From: Leyella lascolaii
GTDB taxonomy: Bacteria; Bacteroidota; Bacteroidia; Bacteroidales; Bacteroidaceae
NCBI RefSeq assembly: GCF_900079775.1
Contig: NZ_LT556042.1
Span: 1 to 51,064, forward strand
DNA length: 51,064 bases
Direction: 5' to 3'
Part shown: positions 16,561 to 26,410 of the stretch, one piece after another
Layout of the letters: the number at the start of each line of letters is the position of its first letter
How positions within the stretch are numbered: the first letter of the stretch is position 1
Position numbers and translations under genes: made by a program
The notes under the pieces: model-generated
What the model was told of the DNA's origin: nothing
What the model saw: only the letters and a program-made list of their open reading frames with translations
Databases searched by the model: none

Positions 16561-16953
16561 CCAAATAACTTGTCTACAAGTCGCTTGCAATATGTCTTTT
16601 AGATTCTTATGTCTGTTTCTGACCTCCTTTTTTGAAAGTTGAACGTATATTTTTGTTCTCGCTTACAAAAATAGGGAAAAAGCCCGAACATACCAAAGAA
16701 ATTCAAGACTATTCGCAGACTGCCGTGAAAATCGGAGAGAGACTCTCCACATTTATATTATACACACCGCATAAAAAAGTACTTTATGTATTATACCCGG
16801 AATACGACGATTTTTGCATTTTTGACGTTAAAAAACGTTACTACATACATTTTATATGATATATTGCAAATGAACGCCCTATGAACCGGTGTATAAAAAA
16901 TTACGTCAGATACATTCATTAATCACGTCCGAAGCCGTTTTGTTTGAAAAAAT
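16561..16953. other. Intergenic region before pyrB, nothing recognised
   Basis: AT-rich; a 75-codon plus-strand frame at 16632 lacks support. No consensus -33/-7 promoter was found for pyrB here. Confidence 0.4.
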
Positions 16954-16998
16954 ATGCTTAACTTAGCGGTCGAAAGCAATAAGAAAACCATATTATAT

Positions 16999-17943
16999 AT
17001 GAAGCACGATTTCGTAACAATCGCTGACCTGTCGAAGGACAAAATCATGTACATGATAAGAATGGCACAAGAATTCGAGAAGCATCCGAACAGAGAGCTT
17101 CTCAAAGGAAAGATTGTGGCAACGCTGTTCTTCGAACCGTCAACACGTACAAGGCTCAGTTTTGAGACAGCAGCCAACCGTCTCGGAGCCAAAGTGATAG
17201 GATTTTCTGATGCGAAGGCATCGAGTGTCACAAAAGGCGAAACGCTAAAGGACACGATTCTCATGGTGTCCAATTATGCCGATGTCATAGTGATGCGCCA
17301 CTACATAGAAGGTGCGGCACAATACGCGAGCGAGATTTCTCCGGTACCTATTGTCAATGCAGGCGACGGAGCTCACATGCATCCCTCGCAGTGTCTGCTC
17401 GACCTCTACTCCATCTATAAGACCCAGGGCACACTCGAGAACCTGAACATATATCTCGTAGGCGACCTTAAATACGGCAGGACCGTGCACTCGCTCATAA
17501 CAGCCATGCGACATTTCAACCCCACTTTCCATTTCATAGCTCCCAAAGAACTCGCCATGCCTGATGAGTACAAACTGTATTGCAGACAGCACGGCATAAA
17601 GTTTGAGGAACATACGGAATTCAACGAAAACACAATATCCGATGCTGACATACTGTACATGACAAGAGTGCAGAAGGAGCGTTTCTCCGACCTGATGGAA
17701 TATGAACGTGTGAAGAACGTGTACATACTGAAAAACTCCATGCTGGGACACGCCAAGGAAAACATGAAGATACTCCACCCGCTGCCGAGAGTGAACGAAA
17801 TAGCATACGATGTAGACACCAATCCGCACGCATACTACATACAGCAGGCAGGCAACGGACTTTTCGCACGTGAAGCGATATTCAGCCACGTCCTCGACAT
17901 AAGCCTTGAGGATGTGATGAACGACAACACTATCATTAAATAG
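16999..17943 (+). CDS. pyrB: Aspartate carbamoyltransferase catalytic subunit
   Basis: A 314-residue cytosolic enzyme joining carbamoyl phosphate and aspartate in the first committed step of pyrimidine synthesis. The carbamoyl-phosphate loop is clear ([12 protein letters not shown]), followed by the KGETLKDT loop, MRHYIEG, and [11 protein letters not shown]. The C-terminal aspartate domain has [10 protein letters not shown]. The frame is open from 16954, but ATG 16999 ([16 protein letters not shown]) is preferred because relatives start close to the VTIADLSK segment. It forms an operon with pyrI after 41 bases, as in enterobacterial-type holoenzymes. Confidence 0.95.
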   Translation: MKHDFVTIADLSKDKIMYMIRMAQEFEKHPNRELLKGKIVATLFFEPSTRTRLSFETAANRLGAKVIGFSDAKASSVTKGETLKDTILMVSNYADVIVMRHYIEGAAQYASEISPVPIVNAGDGAHMHPSQCLLDLYSIYKTQGTLENLNIYLVGDLKYGRTVHSLITAMRHFNPTFHFIAPKELAMPDEYKLYCRQHGIKFEEHTEFNENTISDADILYMTRVQKERFSDLMEYERVKNVYILKNSMLGHAKENMKILHPLPRVNEIAYDVDTNPHAYYIQQAGNGLFAREAIFSHVLDISLEDVMNDNTIIK

Positions 17944-17984
17944 TCAGGACAGCTGACAGACAACGAACCACAATCCTCAGACTC

Positions 17985-18440
17985 ATGAACAAGAAAGAAA
18001 GACTGGTGGCTGCCATAAAGAACGGCACCGTTATAGACCACATACCGGCAGAAAAGACATATCAGGTGGCAACAATCCTCGGACTGCGCAACCTCACCAC
18101 GCCGGTGACAATAGGATACAACTATCCTTCGAAGAAAATAGGAAGCAAAGGCATCATAAAGGTATCGGACAAGTTCTTCACCGACGAGGAGATATCACGG
18201 CTTTCAGTGGTGGCGCCCAAAGTGGTGCTCAACATCATACGCAACTATGAGGTGGTGGAGAAAAAGACGGTGGAGACACCAGACGAGCTGCGCGGCATAG
18301 TGAAATGCAACAATCCCAAATGCATAACGAACAACGAACCGATGGAAACCGTGTTCAACGTTGTAGACAAAGAGCGCGGCACTTTGAAATGCCACTACTG
18401 CGACAAGGAACAGAGCATAAGCGAGGTAAAGCTGGTCTGA
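17985..18440 (+). CDS. pyrI: Aspartate carbamoyltransferase regulatory subunit
   Basis: A 151-residue protein, the usual length for PyrI. The N-terminal allosteric domain binds nucleotides ([15 protein letters not shown]). The C-terminal domain has the four zinc-binding cysteines in CNNPKCITN and KCHYCDKE, and contacts the catalytic trimers. It follows pyrB by 41 bases. Feedback control by CTP/ATP is expected from the family, not shown here. Confidence 0.96.
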   Translation: MNKKERLVAAIKNGTVIDHIPAEKTYQVATILGLRNLTTPVTIGYNYPSKKIGSKGIIKVSDKFFTDEEISRLSVVAPKVVLNIIRNYEVVEKKTVETPDELRGIVKCNNPKCITNNEPMETVFNVVDKERGTLKCHYCDKEQSISEVKLV

Positions 18441-18458
18441 TTATTTTATCACACACCG

Positions 18459-18490
18459 TTTGCCCGAAAAAGAAAAAAGAATTAACTTTG
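18459..18490 (+). promoter_or_regulatory. glyA promoter
   Basis: TTTG (18459-18462), 20 bases, TAACTTTG (18483-18490), a full Bacteroidota consensus. It begins 19 bases after the pyrI stop, so glyA is a separate transcription unit. Confidence 0.75.
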
Positions 18491-18545
18491 CACAAGGCTT
18501 ATCGCAGCCTGCAAACATTCATATAAAACAAATACAGAAACCGCA

Positions 18546-19826
18546 ATGAAAAGAGACCAGGAGATTTTTGATCTTATCGAAAAGGAACACCAACGCCAGC
18601 TTAAAGGCATAGAGCTGATCGCATCAGAAAACTTTGTAAGCAACGAGGTAATGGAAGCCATGGGCTCATATCTCACAAACAAGTATGCCGAAGGATATCC
18701 GGGAAAGAGATATTACGGCGGATGCGGCGTGGTTGATGAAGTAGAAACACTTGCCATAGAGAGAGTGAAAAAACTCTTCGGAGCCGAATATGCCAACGTG
18801 CAGCCACACTCTGGAGCGCAAGCCAACGCAGCAGTGCTGCTGGCAGTACTCAAGCCCGGCGACACATTCCTCGGTCTGAACCTCGCGCACGGAGGTCACC
18901 TCTCACACGGCTCCGCGGTCAACACCTCGGGTATTCTGTATCATGCAGTGGGCTATGACCTCGACAAGGAGACAGGACGGGTTGACTACGACAACATGGA
19001 AAAGCTCGCCATGGAGCACAAACCGAAACTCATCATCGGAGGAGGCTCGGCATACAGCCGTGAGTGGGACTACAGACGCATGCGCGAAATAGCCGACAAG
19101 GTGGGCGCGCTGCTCATGATAGACATGGCGCATCCGGCAGGACTCATAGCAGCCGGACTGCTTGACAACCCTGTGAAATACGCGCATATCGTGACATCAA
19201 CCACACACAAGACCCTTCGCGGACCGCGCGGCGGCATCATACTCATGGGAAAGGACTTCGAGAATCCGTGGGGACTGACAACTCCGAAAGGTCAGGTGAA
19301 GATGATGAGCCAGCTGCTCAACTCCGCCGTATTCCCCGGAACACAGGGCGGACCGCTCGAACACGTCATCGCGGCAAAGGCGGTGGCTTTCGGAGAGGCA
19401 CTGCAGCCTGAGTTCAAGGAGTGGGCGAAGCAGGTGCAGAAAAACGCGAAAGTGCTGGCAGAGGAACTCATGAAGCGCGGATTCACAATAGTCAGCGGAG
19501 GCACAGACAACCACTCCATGCTCGTCGACCTGCGCTCAAAATATCCCGAACTCACCGGTAAGGTGGCAGAGAACGCGCTCGTTGCGGCAGACATCACCGT
19601 GAACAAGAACATGGTGCCGTTCGACACACGCAGCGCATTCCAGACATCCGGCATACGCCTCGGCACTCCCGCCATCACGACACGTGGCGCTAAGGAAGAC
19701 CTCATGGTGGAGATAGCAGCCCTCATCGAGGAGGTGCTCAACGACCCGGAGAACGAGGAAGTGATAGCAAGCGTACGCCACAGAGTGAACGAGAAGATGA
19801 AAGACTATCCTCTCTTCGCCTATTAA
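18546..19826 (+). CDS. glyA: Serine hydroxymethyltransferase
   Basis: A 426-residue PLP enzyme interconverting serine and glycine with tetrahydrofolate, a main source of one-carbon units. Diagnostic motifs are [10 protein letters not shown] near the N-terminus, [15 protein letters not shown], the PLP-binding segment [14 protein letters not shown] with the catalytic Lys, and the C-terminal [12 protein letters not shown]. Length is normal. It is transcribed from its own promoter and closed by a hairpin terminator. Confidence 0.98.
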   Translation: MKRDQEIFDLIEKEHQRQLKGIELIASENFVSNEVMEAMGSYLTNKYAEGYPGKRYYGGCGVVDEVETLAIERVKKLFGAEYANVQPHSGAQANAAVLLAVLKPGDTFLGLNLAHGGHLSHGSAVNTSGILYHAVGYDLDKETGRVDYDNMEKLAMEHKPKLIIGGGSAYSREWDYRRMREIADKVGALLMIDMAHPAGLIAAGLLDNPVKYAHIVTSTTHKTLRGPRGGIILMGKDFENPWGLTTPKGQVKMMSQLLNSAVFPGTQGGPLEHVIAAKAVAFGEALQPEFKEWAKQVQKNAKVLAEELMKRGFTIVSGGTDNHSMLVDLRSKYPELTGKVAENALVAADITVNKNMVPFDTRSAFQTSGIRLGTPAITTRGAKEDLMVEIAALIEEVLNDPENEEVIASVRHRVNEKMKDYPLFAY

Positions 19827-19850
19827 GCGTCAACAGAAACAAAATAAAGA

Positions 19851-19892
19851 AACGGGAGGAAAGCATGCACAACGGCGTTTCTCCCGTTTTTT
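19851..19892 (+). terminator. glyA terminator
   Basis: Stem AACGGGAG / CTCCCGTT followed by TTTT, 24 bases after the glyA stop. Confidence 0.7.
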
Positions 19893-19908
19893 CACCCCAC
19901 AGAAAACC

Positions 19909-20115
19909 ATGACACAGGAAATAATAATATACATAATAATAGCCGCTGCGGCGGCAATCGCAATAAGATGGGCTGTACGGACAGTCAGAAACGCAAGCAA
20001 AGCCAACAGCTCGTGTGCCGGATGCCCGATTGCCGAAGCATGCAGCTCGAAAAACAAGAATAAATGTCCGAATGACAGAACAAAAACAGAAAAAACACGC
20101 TCAAAATTTGTCTGA
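19909..20115 (+). CDS. FeoB-associated Cys-rich membrane protein type
   Basis: A 68-residue protein. One N-terminal membrane helix (IIIYIIIAAAAAIAIRWAV) is followed by a short cytosolic tail with CAGCPIAEACSS and a later Cys. This matches the small family usually placed beside the ferrous iron transporter FeoB, whose role is unclear. Here it is alone, between glyA and tRNA-Cys, with no feo gene nearby. Its end overlaps the tRNA-Cys promoter. Confidence 0.8.
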   Translation: MTQEIIIYIIIAAAAAIAIRWAVRTVRNASKANSSCAGCPIAEACSSKNKNKCPNDRTKTEKTRSKFV

Positions 20116-20138
20116 TTGAATAAAAAATCATACCTTTG
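20107..20138 (+). promoter_or_regulatory. tRNA-Cys promoter
   Basis: TTTG (20107-20110), 20 bases, TACCTTTG (20131-20138). It starts inside the last codons of the preceding small gene. Confidence 0.8.
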
Positions 20139-20155
20139 CAATCGAATTTGAAAAC

Positions 20156-20227
20156 GGTGCCTTGGATGAGTGGCTTAGTCAACGGTCTGCAAAACCGTCT
20201 ACGGCGGTTCGAATCCGCCAGGCACCT
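20156..20227 (+). tRNA. tRNA-Cys (GCA)
   Basis: Cloverleaf by eye: acceptor GGTGCCT pairs with AGGCACC. The anticodon arm is ACGGT-CTGCAAA-ACCGT with anticodon GCA. The T arm is GGCGG-TTCGAAT-CCGCC. CCA is not encoded. Confidence 0.95.
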
Positions 20228-20231
20228 CAGA

Positions 20232-20272
20232 AGAACTACAATTAATTGGATAAATTATTTGTAGTTCTTTTT
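20232..20272 (+). terminator. Terminator after tRNA-Cys
   Basis: Stem AGAACTACAA (20232-20241) with TTGTAGTTCT (20259-20268), followed by TTTT. Confidence 0.75.
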
Positions 20273-20315
20273 GTTTAGACATACATAACTTGACACCGAC
20301 AAAACTTAAACCATT

Positions 20316-21638
20316 ATGAGAAAACTATTCACCTCACTCACGGCAGCACTGTTTCTCGGAGCGTGCGGAGCCGTGGCGCAGACCTATCACCCGTCTCCTG
20401 AGAACATACAGGCAAGAAAACAATTCCAGGACATGAAGTTCGGCATATTCATACATTGGGGCATCTACTCCATGCTTGCCGACGGTGAATGGGTGCAGCA
20501 TTCCAAGAGAATAGACCGCAACGAATATTCACATCTGGCAGCAGGTTTCTGTCCGTCGCGCTTCAACGCCCGCGAATGGGTGGAAGCGTTCAAGGACGCC
20601 GGAGCGGGATATGTCACTATAACGTCGCGCCACCACGACGGATTCTCCATGTTCGGCACAGACGCCAGCAGCTACAACATAGTAGACGCCACTCCCTTCG
20701 GGCGTGACATACTGAAGGAACTTGCCGGCGAATGCGAGAGACAGGGACTGAAGCTGCACATATATTATTCGCATATGGACTGGTTCCGTCCCGACTATCC
20801 GGCAGGCAGCACCAGCAAAGACCTGCCGCATCGGGAAGCCAAGCCCGACTGGAACTCATATTTCAACTTCATGAACACACAGCTGACAGAAATACTCACC
20901 GGATACGGAAAGATAGGAGCCATATGGTTTGACGGCATGTGGGACCACGCGGACAACTTCGACTGGCAGCTTGACGAACAATACGCGCTCATACACAGGC
21001 TGCAACCGGCATGCCTCATAGGCAACAACCATCACTCCGCACCGCACGAGGGCGAGGACTTCCAGCTCTTCGAGCAGGACCTGCCGGGAGAGAACAGCGC
21101 AGGATTCTCCGGCGGACAGAAGGTGAGCGACGCATTGCCTCTGGAGTCGTGCCAGACAATGAACAGCACATGGGGCTACAGCATAACGGACAAGTCGTAC
21201 AAATCTGCCGACGAACTGATAAGACGACTCGTGAAATCGGCTGGCATGAACTCAAACCTGCTGCTAAACATAGGTCCGCGTCCGGACGGATGTCTGCCGG
21301 ACGAAGCGATGGAACGGCTGAAGGAGATAGGCAAATGGACAAAACGATACGGAGAAACAATATTCGGCACACGCGGCGGACTGATAAAGCCATGCCAATG
21401 GGGCGTGAGCACCCAGAAGGGAGACACGCTCTATCTGCACATACTCCATCTCGAAGAGCGGACGCTCACCATACCGCTGGACACGAAAGAAATAAAGTCG
21501 GCAAGAATGTATGACGACGGCAGCAAACTGAAAATACGCAAAGCTGGCAACGGCTCCGCCTTAATAAGTCTGCCAGCCACGCCTCAGGGTGTCGACACGA
21601 TTGTAGAGATTGTCCTGAGAAAACAGAAGCGCGGATGA
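20316..21638 (+). CDS. Alpha-L-fucosidase, GH29
   Basis: A 440-residue exported glycosidase that releases L-fucose from glycans. The signal peptide (LFTSLTAALFLGACGAVAQ) can be read as signal peptidase I cleavage after VAQ or as a lipobox at Cys17. GH29 hallmarks are KFGIFIHWGIYS, SRHHDGFSMF and GAIWFDGMWDH, whose Asp is the expected nucleophile. The LLLNIGPRPDG motif follows, then a C-terminal beta domain from about residue 345. No sugar-uptake or other CAZyme neighbours are present, so it is not part of a polysaccharide utilisation locus here. Confidence 0.95.
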   Translation: MRKLFTSLTAALFLGACGAVAQTYHPSPENIQARKQFQDMKFGIFIHWGIYSMLADGEWVQHSKRIDRNEYSHLAAGFCPSRFNAREWVEAFKDAGAGYVTITSRHHDGFSMFGTDASSYNIVDATPFGRDILKELAGECERQGLKLHIYYSHMDWFRPDYPAGSTSKDLPHREAKPDWNSYFNFMNTQLTEILTGYGKIGAIWFDGMWDHADNFDWQLDEQYALIHRLQPACLIGNNHHSAPHEGEDFQLFEQDLPGENSAGFSGGQKVSDALPLESCQTMNSTWGYSITDKSYKSADELIRRLVKSAGMNSNLLLNIGPRPDGCLPDEAMERLKEIGKWTKRYGETIFGTRGGLIKPCQWGVSTQKGDTLYLHILHLEERTLTIPLDTKEIKSARMYDDGSKLKIRKAGNGSALISLPATPQGVDTIVEIVLRKQKRG

Positions 21639-22376
21639 CACACATTCTGTCCGGAAATGAATATTCATGCAATCAAGGAAGTAAAAAAACATGACAACTG
21701 AAAATCGCAAAAGAGAATTACGCTGACACGGAAACACATGTCGATGTACGGAAAAAAGCGATTTTTAGGAAAGAAAATCACAATAGAATACATTGCCCGA
21801 GCCCCTGCCGAGTTACAGAACAGACCGTTCCGCAATCTCACAGGGGCTCTCCCGTGTCACCACAAAGGCTTTCCCACGGTGCGGAAAAGCCCATATGACA
21901 CCACGGAAAAGGCTTTCCGGCAGCACAGGAAAGGCGCAGGCAAATCACAAAACTCCACATCACACTGACTCTCAACGGCTTGGCATAACCGCTAAAAAAA
22001 CAACGTATTTACAGCCGGAGAATCTTATGGACATAAAAAAGGCACTCTCGCGAAGCATGCTCCGCATAATTATGCACCTTCAACCTATAAGGTGCATATA
22101 TATACAAAAACCGCAGACAACGGAGAGTGAGGCGCATTCTAAACTGAATAGGGCATCGGTCTTCATACGTATTTCGCATTGGTGTCAGACAGATTGGCTT
22201 CTGACTTTATCGAAGATGTGGCGGTCGACACAGGGAGGAAGCGCAAGACAAGATGAAGGCAACTGTGCGGAAGATGGATGAAGAGCCGGTCATGCATACG
22301 GATACACCCTACCCTTTTCTTCCTGATTCTCCAGACGGTTATGTAGGCAGCAGAAAAACAAATCATGAAAAATATT
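21639..22376. other. Intergenic region, no supported gene
   Basis: Contains short direct repeats of GGAAAAG(G)C around 21857-21942 but no convincing gene. Frames on both strands lack starts and domain signals. Confidence 0.45.
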
Positions 22377-22407
22377 TTGCACAATCTAAATATTATTATT
22401 AACTTTG
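22377..22407 (+). promoter_or_regulatory. tRNA-Ser promoter
   Basis: TTG (22377-22379), 20 bases, TAACTTTG (22400-22407). Confidence 0.8.
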
Positions 22408-22419
22408 TCCCCCGAAAAA

Positions 22420-22507
22420 GGAAGATTGGCAGAGTGATCGAATGCGCTGGACTCGAAATCCGGTATACCGCTTTTTGGTATCGGGGGTTTGAATCCCTCA
22501 TCTTCCG
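22420..22507 (+). tRNA. tRNA-Ser (CGA)
   Basis: 88 bases with the long variable arm of serine tRNAs (TATACCGCTTTTTGGTAT). Acceptor GGAAGAT pairs with ATCTTCC. The anticodon loop is CTCGAAA with anticodon CGA (codon UCG). Confidence 0.95.
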
Positions 22508-23170
22508 CAAACAAACGAATGACTATGTAACGAGAGCGGGGAGAAGACATAATTGTTTTTCTTTCCGCTTTTGTTTTTCCGTCACATCAAACCATCCTAC
22601 AGGCGGTTGCAAATAATGTCATGCCGTTCTTCATCCTTGGGCATTACGAAGGTTGAACATATTGCCAGAAAAGAGCCATACATATACTTCCAACGAAACA
22701 TCCGACCCGAATTGTCATCAGACTTCATACGTTTTACGTCTTGCCGTCAAGTTGTCTGGTTTCCGGCTATACCTCACATGCAGCCGGATATATCGGATAA
22801 AGACCGGGAAAAAGATGACGTCAGAAGTGCGGAATTCGCTTTGTGGGCCGTGAACCAAGTGAAAAAGCCGTCTTGGATGTATAAAGACCAATCAGGCTTC
22901 AACACAAAAATAAAACATTCCATAATATCACGACGAACGCTGACGGATGCGGAATCATTCAGATTAATACCGGTTAAGAAGTATGCCCTATGCCTCCAGC
23001 CACAACGCCTGAAGGAATTCAGCCACTCAGCGTAACACATGATGTTGCAGCCATCAATCTGTTCTGCTTCCGAATCATCATGGTCCGTATTCATGTGCTC
23101 AAATCCGTCAGACCGGACGCACACTATTTCTACAAACCGGACAAGCAGCCCGAGAGTCATGGGTATGCAA
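22508..23170. other. Intergenic region between two tRNAs
   Basis: Frames are open on both strands, but none has a recognisable protein or promoter. Possibly decayed coding sequence; nothing firm seen. Confidence 0.4.
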
Positions 23171-23214
23171 ACGAAGAAAGGCTGCTCCTTTTTGTTGGGA
23201 ACAGCCTTTCTTCG
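23171..23214 (-). terminator. Hairpin after tRNA-Arg
   Basis: A perfect inverted repeat ACGAAGAAAGGCTG / CAGCCTTTCTTCGT directly after the 3' end of the tRNA. The downstream T-run is weak, but the position fits tRNA termination or processing. Confidence 0.6.
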
Positions 23215-23288
23215 TGACTCCGACAGGATTCAAACCTGTAACCTTCTGATCCGTAGTCAGATGCTCTATTCAGTTGAGCTACGGAGCC
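23215..23288 (-). tRNA. tRNA-Arg (ACG)
   Basis: The minus strand reads GGCTCCGTAGCTCAACTGAA with anticodon arm TCTGA-CTACGGA-TCAGA (anticodon ACG) and T arm ACAGG-TTTGAAT-CCTGT. 74 bases; CCA not encoded. Confidence 0.95.
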
Positions 23289-23308
23289 TTGTTTCTTGTT
23301 TGCGGTTG

Positions 23309-23340
23309 CAAAGGTATGCATATTTTTTGTTTCCGCCAAA
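23309..23340 (-). promoter_or_regulatory. tRNA-Arg promoter
   Basis: On the minus strand TTTG (23337-23340), 20 bases, TACCTTTG (23309-23316). Confidence 0.8.
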
Positions 23341-23398
23341 CTTTTTCCGCTATTTTTTTGTTTTTTCTTCAAAAAACATCAGAAAAAGCATATTTCGC

Positions 23399-24028
23399 CT
23401 ACTCTTCCCCCTTCAATATGGGCAAGGATATGTGATATTTCACGGCAAGGAGCCTTATCGCACATATTATCAGGAATGACAATACGACTGCCATGCTTAC
23501 ATTAAGCCCGGCTGTAACAAAGCCCCAATAGGCGAGCCCTCCCACTACACTTGCCATGGCGTAAATCTCTTTCTGAAAGATTACCGGCACATTGTTGAGC
23601 AGCACATCGCGTATCACGCCTCCGGCAGACCCCGTGATGCATCCCATTATTATGGCTACCCAGAACGGGTGACCGCAATCGATGGTCTTCTGGAGTCCGG
23701 CAATGGTGAAAAGAGCCAGACCGAGAGTGTCGAATAAGAACCATGCGTTGTCGAGACGCTTGAGATAGCGCGCGAACACTATCACAAACATCTGCGCCAT
23801 GACCGTACACACAAGATAGACCGATGATGTCATCCAGAACGGAGTGACACCGAGCATGACGTCGCGTATGGTGCCTCCGCCTATGGCGACAGCCACACCA
23901 CACACGAATCCTCCGAACCAGTCGAAATGCTTGGCGGCTGCATGGCGTATGCCGGATATGGCAAACGCGAACGTGCCGAGAAACTCTATGACATTGAAAA
24001 GAGTGCTGTATATCAACTGATCGTCCAT
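23399..24028 (-). CDS. TRIC/UPF0126 (YicG-like) cation channel family protein
   Basis: A 209-residue inner-membrane protein with about seven hydrophobic helices in two internal repeats. Each repeat has a Gly-rich motif ending in IRDV: AIGGGTIRDVMLG near residue 55 and GSAGGVIRDVLLNN near residue 140. Prokaryotic TRIC channels share this layout and form trimers conducting monovalent cations; the physiological role in bacteria is uncertain. Its start lies 2 bases after the hydroxyacid dehydrogenase stop, so the two form an operon. Confidence 0.92.
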   Translation of the reverse strand: MDDQLIYSTLFNVIEFLGTFAFAISGIRHAAAKHFDWFGGFVCGVAVAIGGGTIRDVMLGVTPFWMTSSVYLVCTVMAQMFVIVFARYLKRLDNAWFLFDTLGLALFTIAGLQKTIDCGHPFWVAIIMGCITGSAGGVIRDVLLNNVPVIFQKEIYAMASVVGGLAYWGFVTAGLNVSMAVVLSFLIICAIRLLAVKYHISLPILKGEE

Positions 24029-24030
24029 CG

Positions 24031-24987
24031 TCAGAGGTTGACTACGTTTACAGGATTGCCGCCGGCAAAGGCACGCAGATTGTCTATGGCAGTTCTGACA
24101 AGACGTGTGCGCGCCTCACGCGTTGCCCAGGCGATGTGGGGAGTGATGTAGGCGTTGGGCTGTCTGAGCAACGGGTTGTCGGCTGAAGGCGGCTCGCTGC
24201 TCATGACGTCAGCCCCATAGGCGGCAAGCCGACCGCTCTCGAGAGCCTCAGCCACGTCGTGCTCGTTTACTACCGGACCACGGCTGGTGTTGATGATAAT
24301 CGCTCCGGGACGCATACGCGCGATGCTGTCGCGGTTGATGAGATTGCGTGTCGAATCGTTCAGCGGACAATGAAGTGTGAGAATGTCGCTTGCGGCAAGG
24401 AGCCCGTCCATTGTGGTCTTCTGTATGCCTGCAGGCAGGTCGGACAGATGCTTGCTCGTGAATGCGAATACGTCCATGCCGAAATCCATAGCTATGCGTG
24501 CCACCTTGCTACCTATGTTGCCGAGACCGACAATGCCCAGCGTCTTTCCCGCCAGTTCGGTGAGCGGTGTGTCGGCATAGCAGAAGTCCTCGCCTTCGCT
24601 CCAGCGTCCGGCACGGTTCTGCGCGGCGTAATGGGCTACACGGTTGGTGATATTCAATATATGCGCGAACACCATCTGCGCCACGCTCTCGGTGCTGTAT
24701 GCCGGAACATTGGTGACGGTGATTCCGAGTTTGCGTGCGGCTTCTATGTCAACTGTGTTGAATCCTGTGGCAAGCACTCCGATATACTTCAGGCGCGGAA
24801 GCTGCGAAAGAACGGCGGAATTGAGCACCGTCTTGTTAGTCATCACGGCATCTGCGTCAGCAATGCGGCTGACCACGTCTTTTGCGGAAGTGCGCGGATA
24901 GACAGTAAGTTCTCCGAATTCTCTAAGCGGTTCCCACGACAGGTCACCGGGATTGGCACAATGGCCATCCAATATAACAATATTCAT
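24031..24987 (-). CDS. D-2-hydroxyacid dehydrogenase (hydroxypyruvate/glycerate type)
   Basis: A 318-residue cytosolic NAD(P)-dependent oxidoreductase. The Rossmann motif is GIVGLGNIGSKVARIA (near 145-160). The catalytic triad is visible as Arg in NTSRGPVV, Glu in MSSEPPS and His in TPHIAWAT. The substrate-side segment NVPAYSTESVAQ is like that of glycerate or hydroxypyruvate reductases. The exact 2-oxoacid cannot be told from sequence alone. It is upstream of the TRIC gene in the same operon. Confidence 0.92.
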   Translation of the reverse strand: MNIVILDGHCANPGDLSWEPLREFGELTVYPRTSAKDVVSRIADADAVMTNKTVLNSAVLSQLPRLKYIGVLATGFNTVDIEAARKLGITVTNVPAYSTESVAQMVFAHILNITNRVAHYAAQNRAGRWSEGEDFCYADTPLTELAGKTLGIVGLGNIGSKVARIAMDFGMDVFAFTSKHLSDLPAGIQKTTMDGLLAASDILTLHCPLNDSTRNLINRDSIARMRPGAIIINTSRGPVVNEHDVAEALESGRLAAYGADVMSSEPPSADNPLLRQPNAYITPHIAWATREARTRLVRTAIDNLRAFAGGNPVNVVNL

Positions 24988-25025
24988 ATTTTAAAGATGT
25001 TTTGTTCTATTATCCTTGTTTTGAA

Positions 25026-26300
25026 TTATTTATCCTTATATCTTTCGCCCCAGCAACGCAACATCCACTGATATTGCTTTTCTTCGGAAGGGGTGTGCTG
25101 GGCATGCCATATTCTCGTGTCAGCCAGTTCGTCGGGCATGTACTGCTGGCTTACGAAATTACCTGGAAAATCATGCGGGTAATTGTATCCGTCACTGTAT
25201 CCGAGATTCTTCATAAGTCCGGTGGGAGCGTTACGCAGATGGAGCGGCACAGGAAGATTGCCTGTACGCCGCACTATGTCGAGCGCGGAGCCGATGCCCA
25301 TATACGCAGAATTGCTCTTCGGGCTTGTGGCAAGATAGACAGCAGCCTCAGCCAGAGGTATACGGCCTTCAGGCCACCCTATCTTTGTGACGGCGTCGAA
25401 GGCTGCGTTGGCAAGAAGCAGGGCGTTGGGATTGGCAAGCCCGATGTCCTCAGCCGCGCTTATGACCAGGCGGCGGGCAATGAACTTGGGGTCCTCACCG
25501 CCCTCTATCATGCGTGCCATCCAATAAAGCGCAGCATCCGGGTCGCTGCCACGTATGCTTTTTATGAAGGCTGAAACAATGTCATAGTGCATCTCGCCGT
25601 CCTTGTCATAGGCAAGAGGATTCTGCTGCAGACGGCTCACCACTACGTCGTCGGTTATGAGAACGTCGCCTTCCTCGGCGTCAACCACAAGTTCGAGAAT
25701 GTTGAGCAGCTTGCGTGCGTCACCGCTGCTGTACCTTAAAAGCGCGCCGGTCTCACGCAGCTCGATATGCCTGCGGCTAAGCTCCGCGTCTTTAGTGATG
25801 GCGCGGTTGAGAAGTTCGAGAAGATCATCTTTCTCAAGCGGTTGCAGGACATACAGCTGGCAACGGGAGAGCAGCGGTCTTATCACTTCGAATGAGGGAT
25901 TTTCAGTGGTGGCGCCTATGAGAGTGACCACGCCACGTTCCACAGCACCGAGCAGAGAGTCCTGCTGCGACTTGCTGAAACGGTGAATCTCGTCAATAAA
26001 CAGTATGGGCGATACAGAAGAGAAGAACTGTCCCTTCCGTGCGCGCTCTATCACATCGCGGACATCTTTAACCCCACTCGTGACTGCACTGAGGGTATAG
26101 AACGGCGTCTCCAGTCTGTTGGCGATAATCTGAGCAAGAGTGGTCTTTCCGACTCCGGGAGGTCCCCATAGAATAAAAGAGGGGATGCGCCCTGCATCTA
26201 TCATTCTGCGCAAGACGGCACCCTCACCTACAAGATGTTTCTGACCGACGTATTCGTCAATGGTGCGGGGTCTCATTCTTTCAGCCAACGGCTCACTCAT
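25026..26300 (-). CDS. rarA: Replication-associated recombination protein A (RarA/MgsA)
   Basis: A 424-residue AAA+ ATPase acting at stalled replication forks, related to clamp-loader and RuvB-like enzymes. The conserved opening is PLAERMRPRTIDEYVGQKHL. Walker A is GPPGVGKTT, Walker B is ILFIDEIHRF, sensor 1 is GATTENPSF. The C-terminal tetramerisation region includes LPVPLHLRNAPTGLMK. The frame extends to 26399, but ATG 26300 is the family start and lies just downstream of a consensus promoter. Confidence 0.95.
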   Translation of the reverse strand: MSEPLAERMRPRTIDEYVGQKHLVGEGAVLRRMIDAGRIPSFILWGPPGVGKTTLAQIIANRLETPFYTLSAVTSGVKDVRDVIERARKGQFFSSVSPILFIDEIHRFSKSQQDSLLGAVERGVVTLIGATTENPSFEVIRPLLSRCQLYVLQPLEKDDLLELLNRAITKDAELSRRHIELRETGALLRYSSGDARKLLNILELVVDAEEGDVLITDDVVVSRLQQNPLAYDKDGEMHYDIVSAFIKSIRGSDPDAALYWMARMIEGGEDPKFIARRLVISAAEDIGLANPNALLLANAAFDAVTKIGWPEGRIPLAEAAVYLATSPKSNSAYMGIGSALDIVRRTGNLPVPLHLRNAPTGLMKNLGYSDGYNYPHDFPGNFVSQQYMPDELADTRIWHAQHTPSEEKQYQWMLRCWGERYKDK

Positions 26301-26308
26301 ATCATGTA

Positions 26309-26340
26309 CAAAATTAGAAAATATATGCGATACAGACAAA
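26309..26340 (-). promoter_or_regulatory. rarA promoter
   Basis: On the minus strand TTTG (26337-26340), 20 bases, TAATTTTG (26309-26316). The promoter is very close to ATG 26300, so the leader is almost absent. Confidence 0.7.
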
Positions 26341-26357
26341 AATTCTATATGAAAAAC

Positions 26358-26388
26358 TTGTAAATTAAAAGTAAAGTATATACTTTTG
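26358..26388 (+). promoter_or_regulatory. Promoter of the amidase operon
   Basis: TTG (26358-26360), 20 bases, TACTTTTG (26381-26388), directing rightward transcription. Back-to-back with the rarA promoter. Confidence 0.75.
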
Positions 26389-26410
26389 CACCGCCTCATT
26401 GCGACGTATT

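Noticed and set aside
16371..16568. 65-codon plus-strand gene in the 126-bp element
   Set aside because: It lies inside an inverted-repeat element and has no promoter or start context.
17245..17889. 214-codon minus-strand gene inside pyrB
   Set aside because: Antisense shadow of pyrB; Cys/His/Tyr-rich composition typical of antisense frames.
22653..23160. Decayed gene between tRNA-Ser and tRNA-Arg
   Set aside because: Several frames were read on both strands but none gave a consistent protein pattern, so no pseudogene is claimed.
23157..23372. 71-codon minus-strand gene with VAQLNRASDYGSEG
   Set aside because: This is the translated tRNA-Arg sequence, a common false gene.
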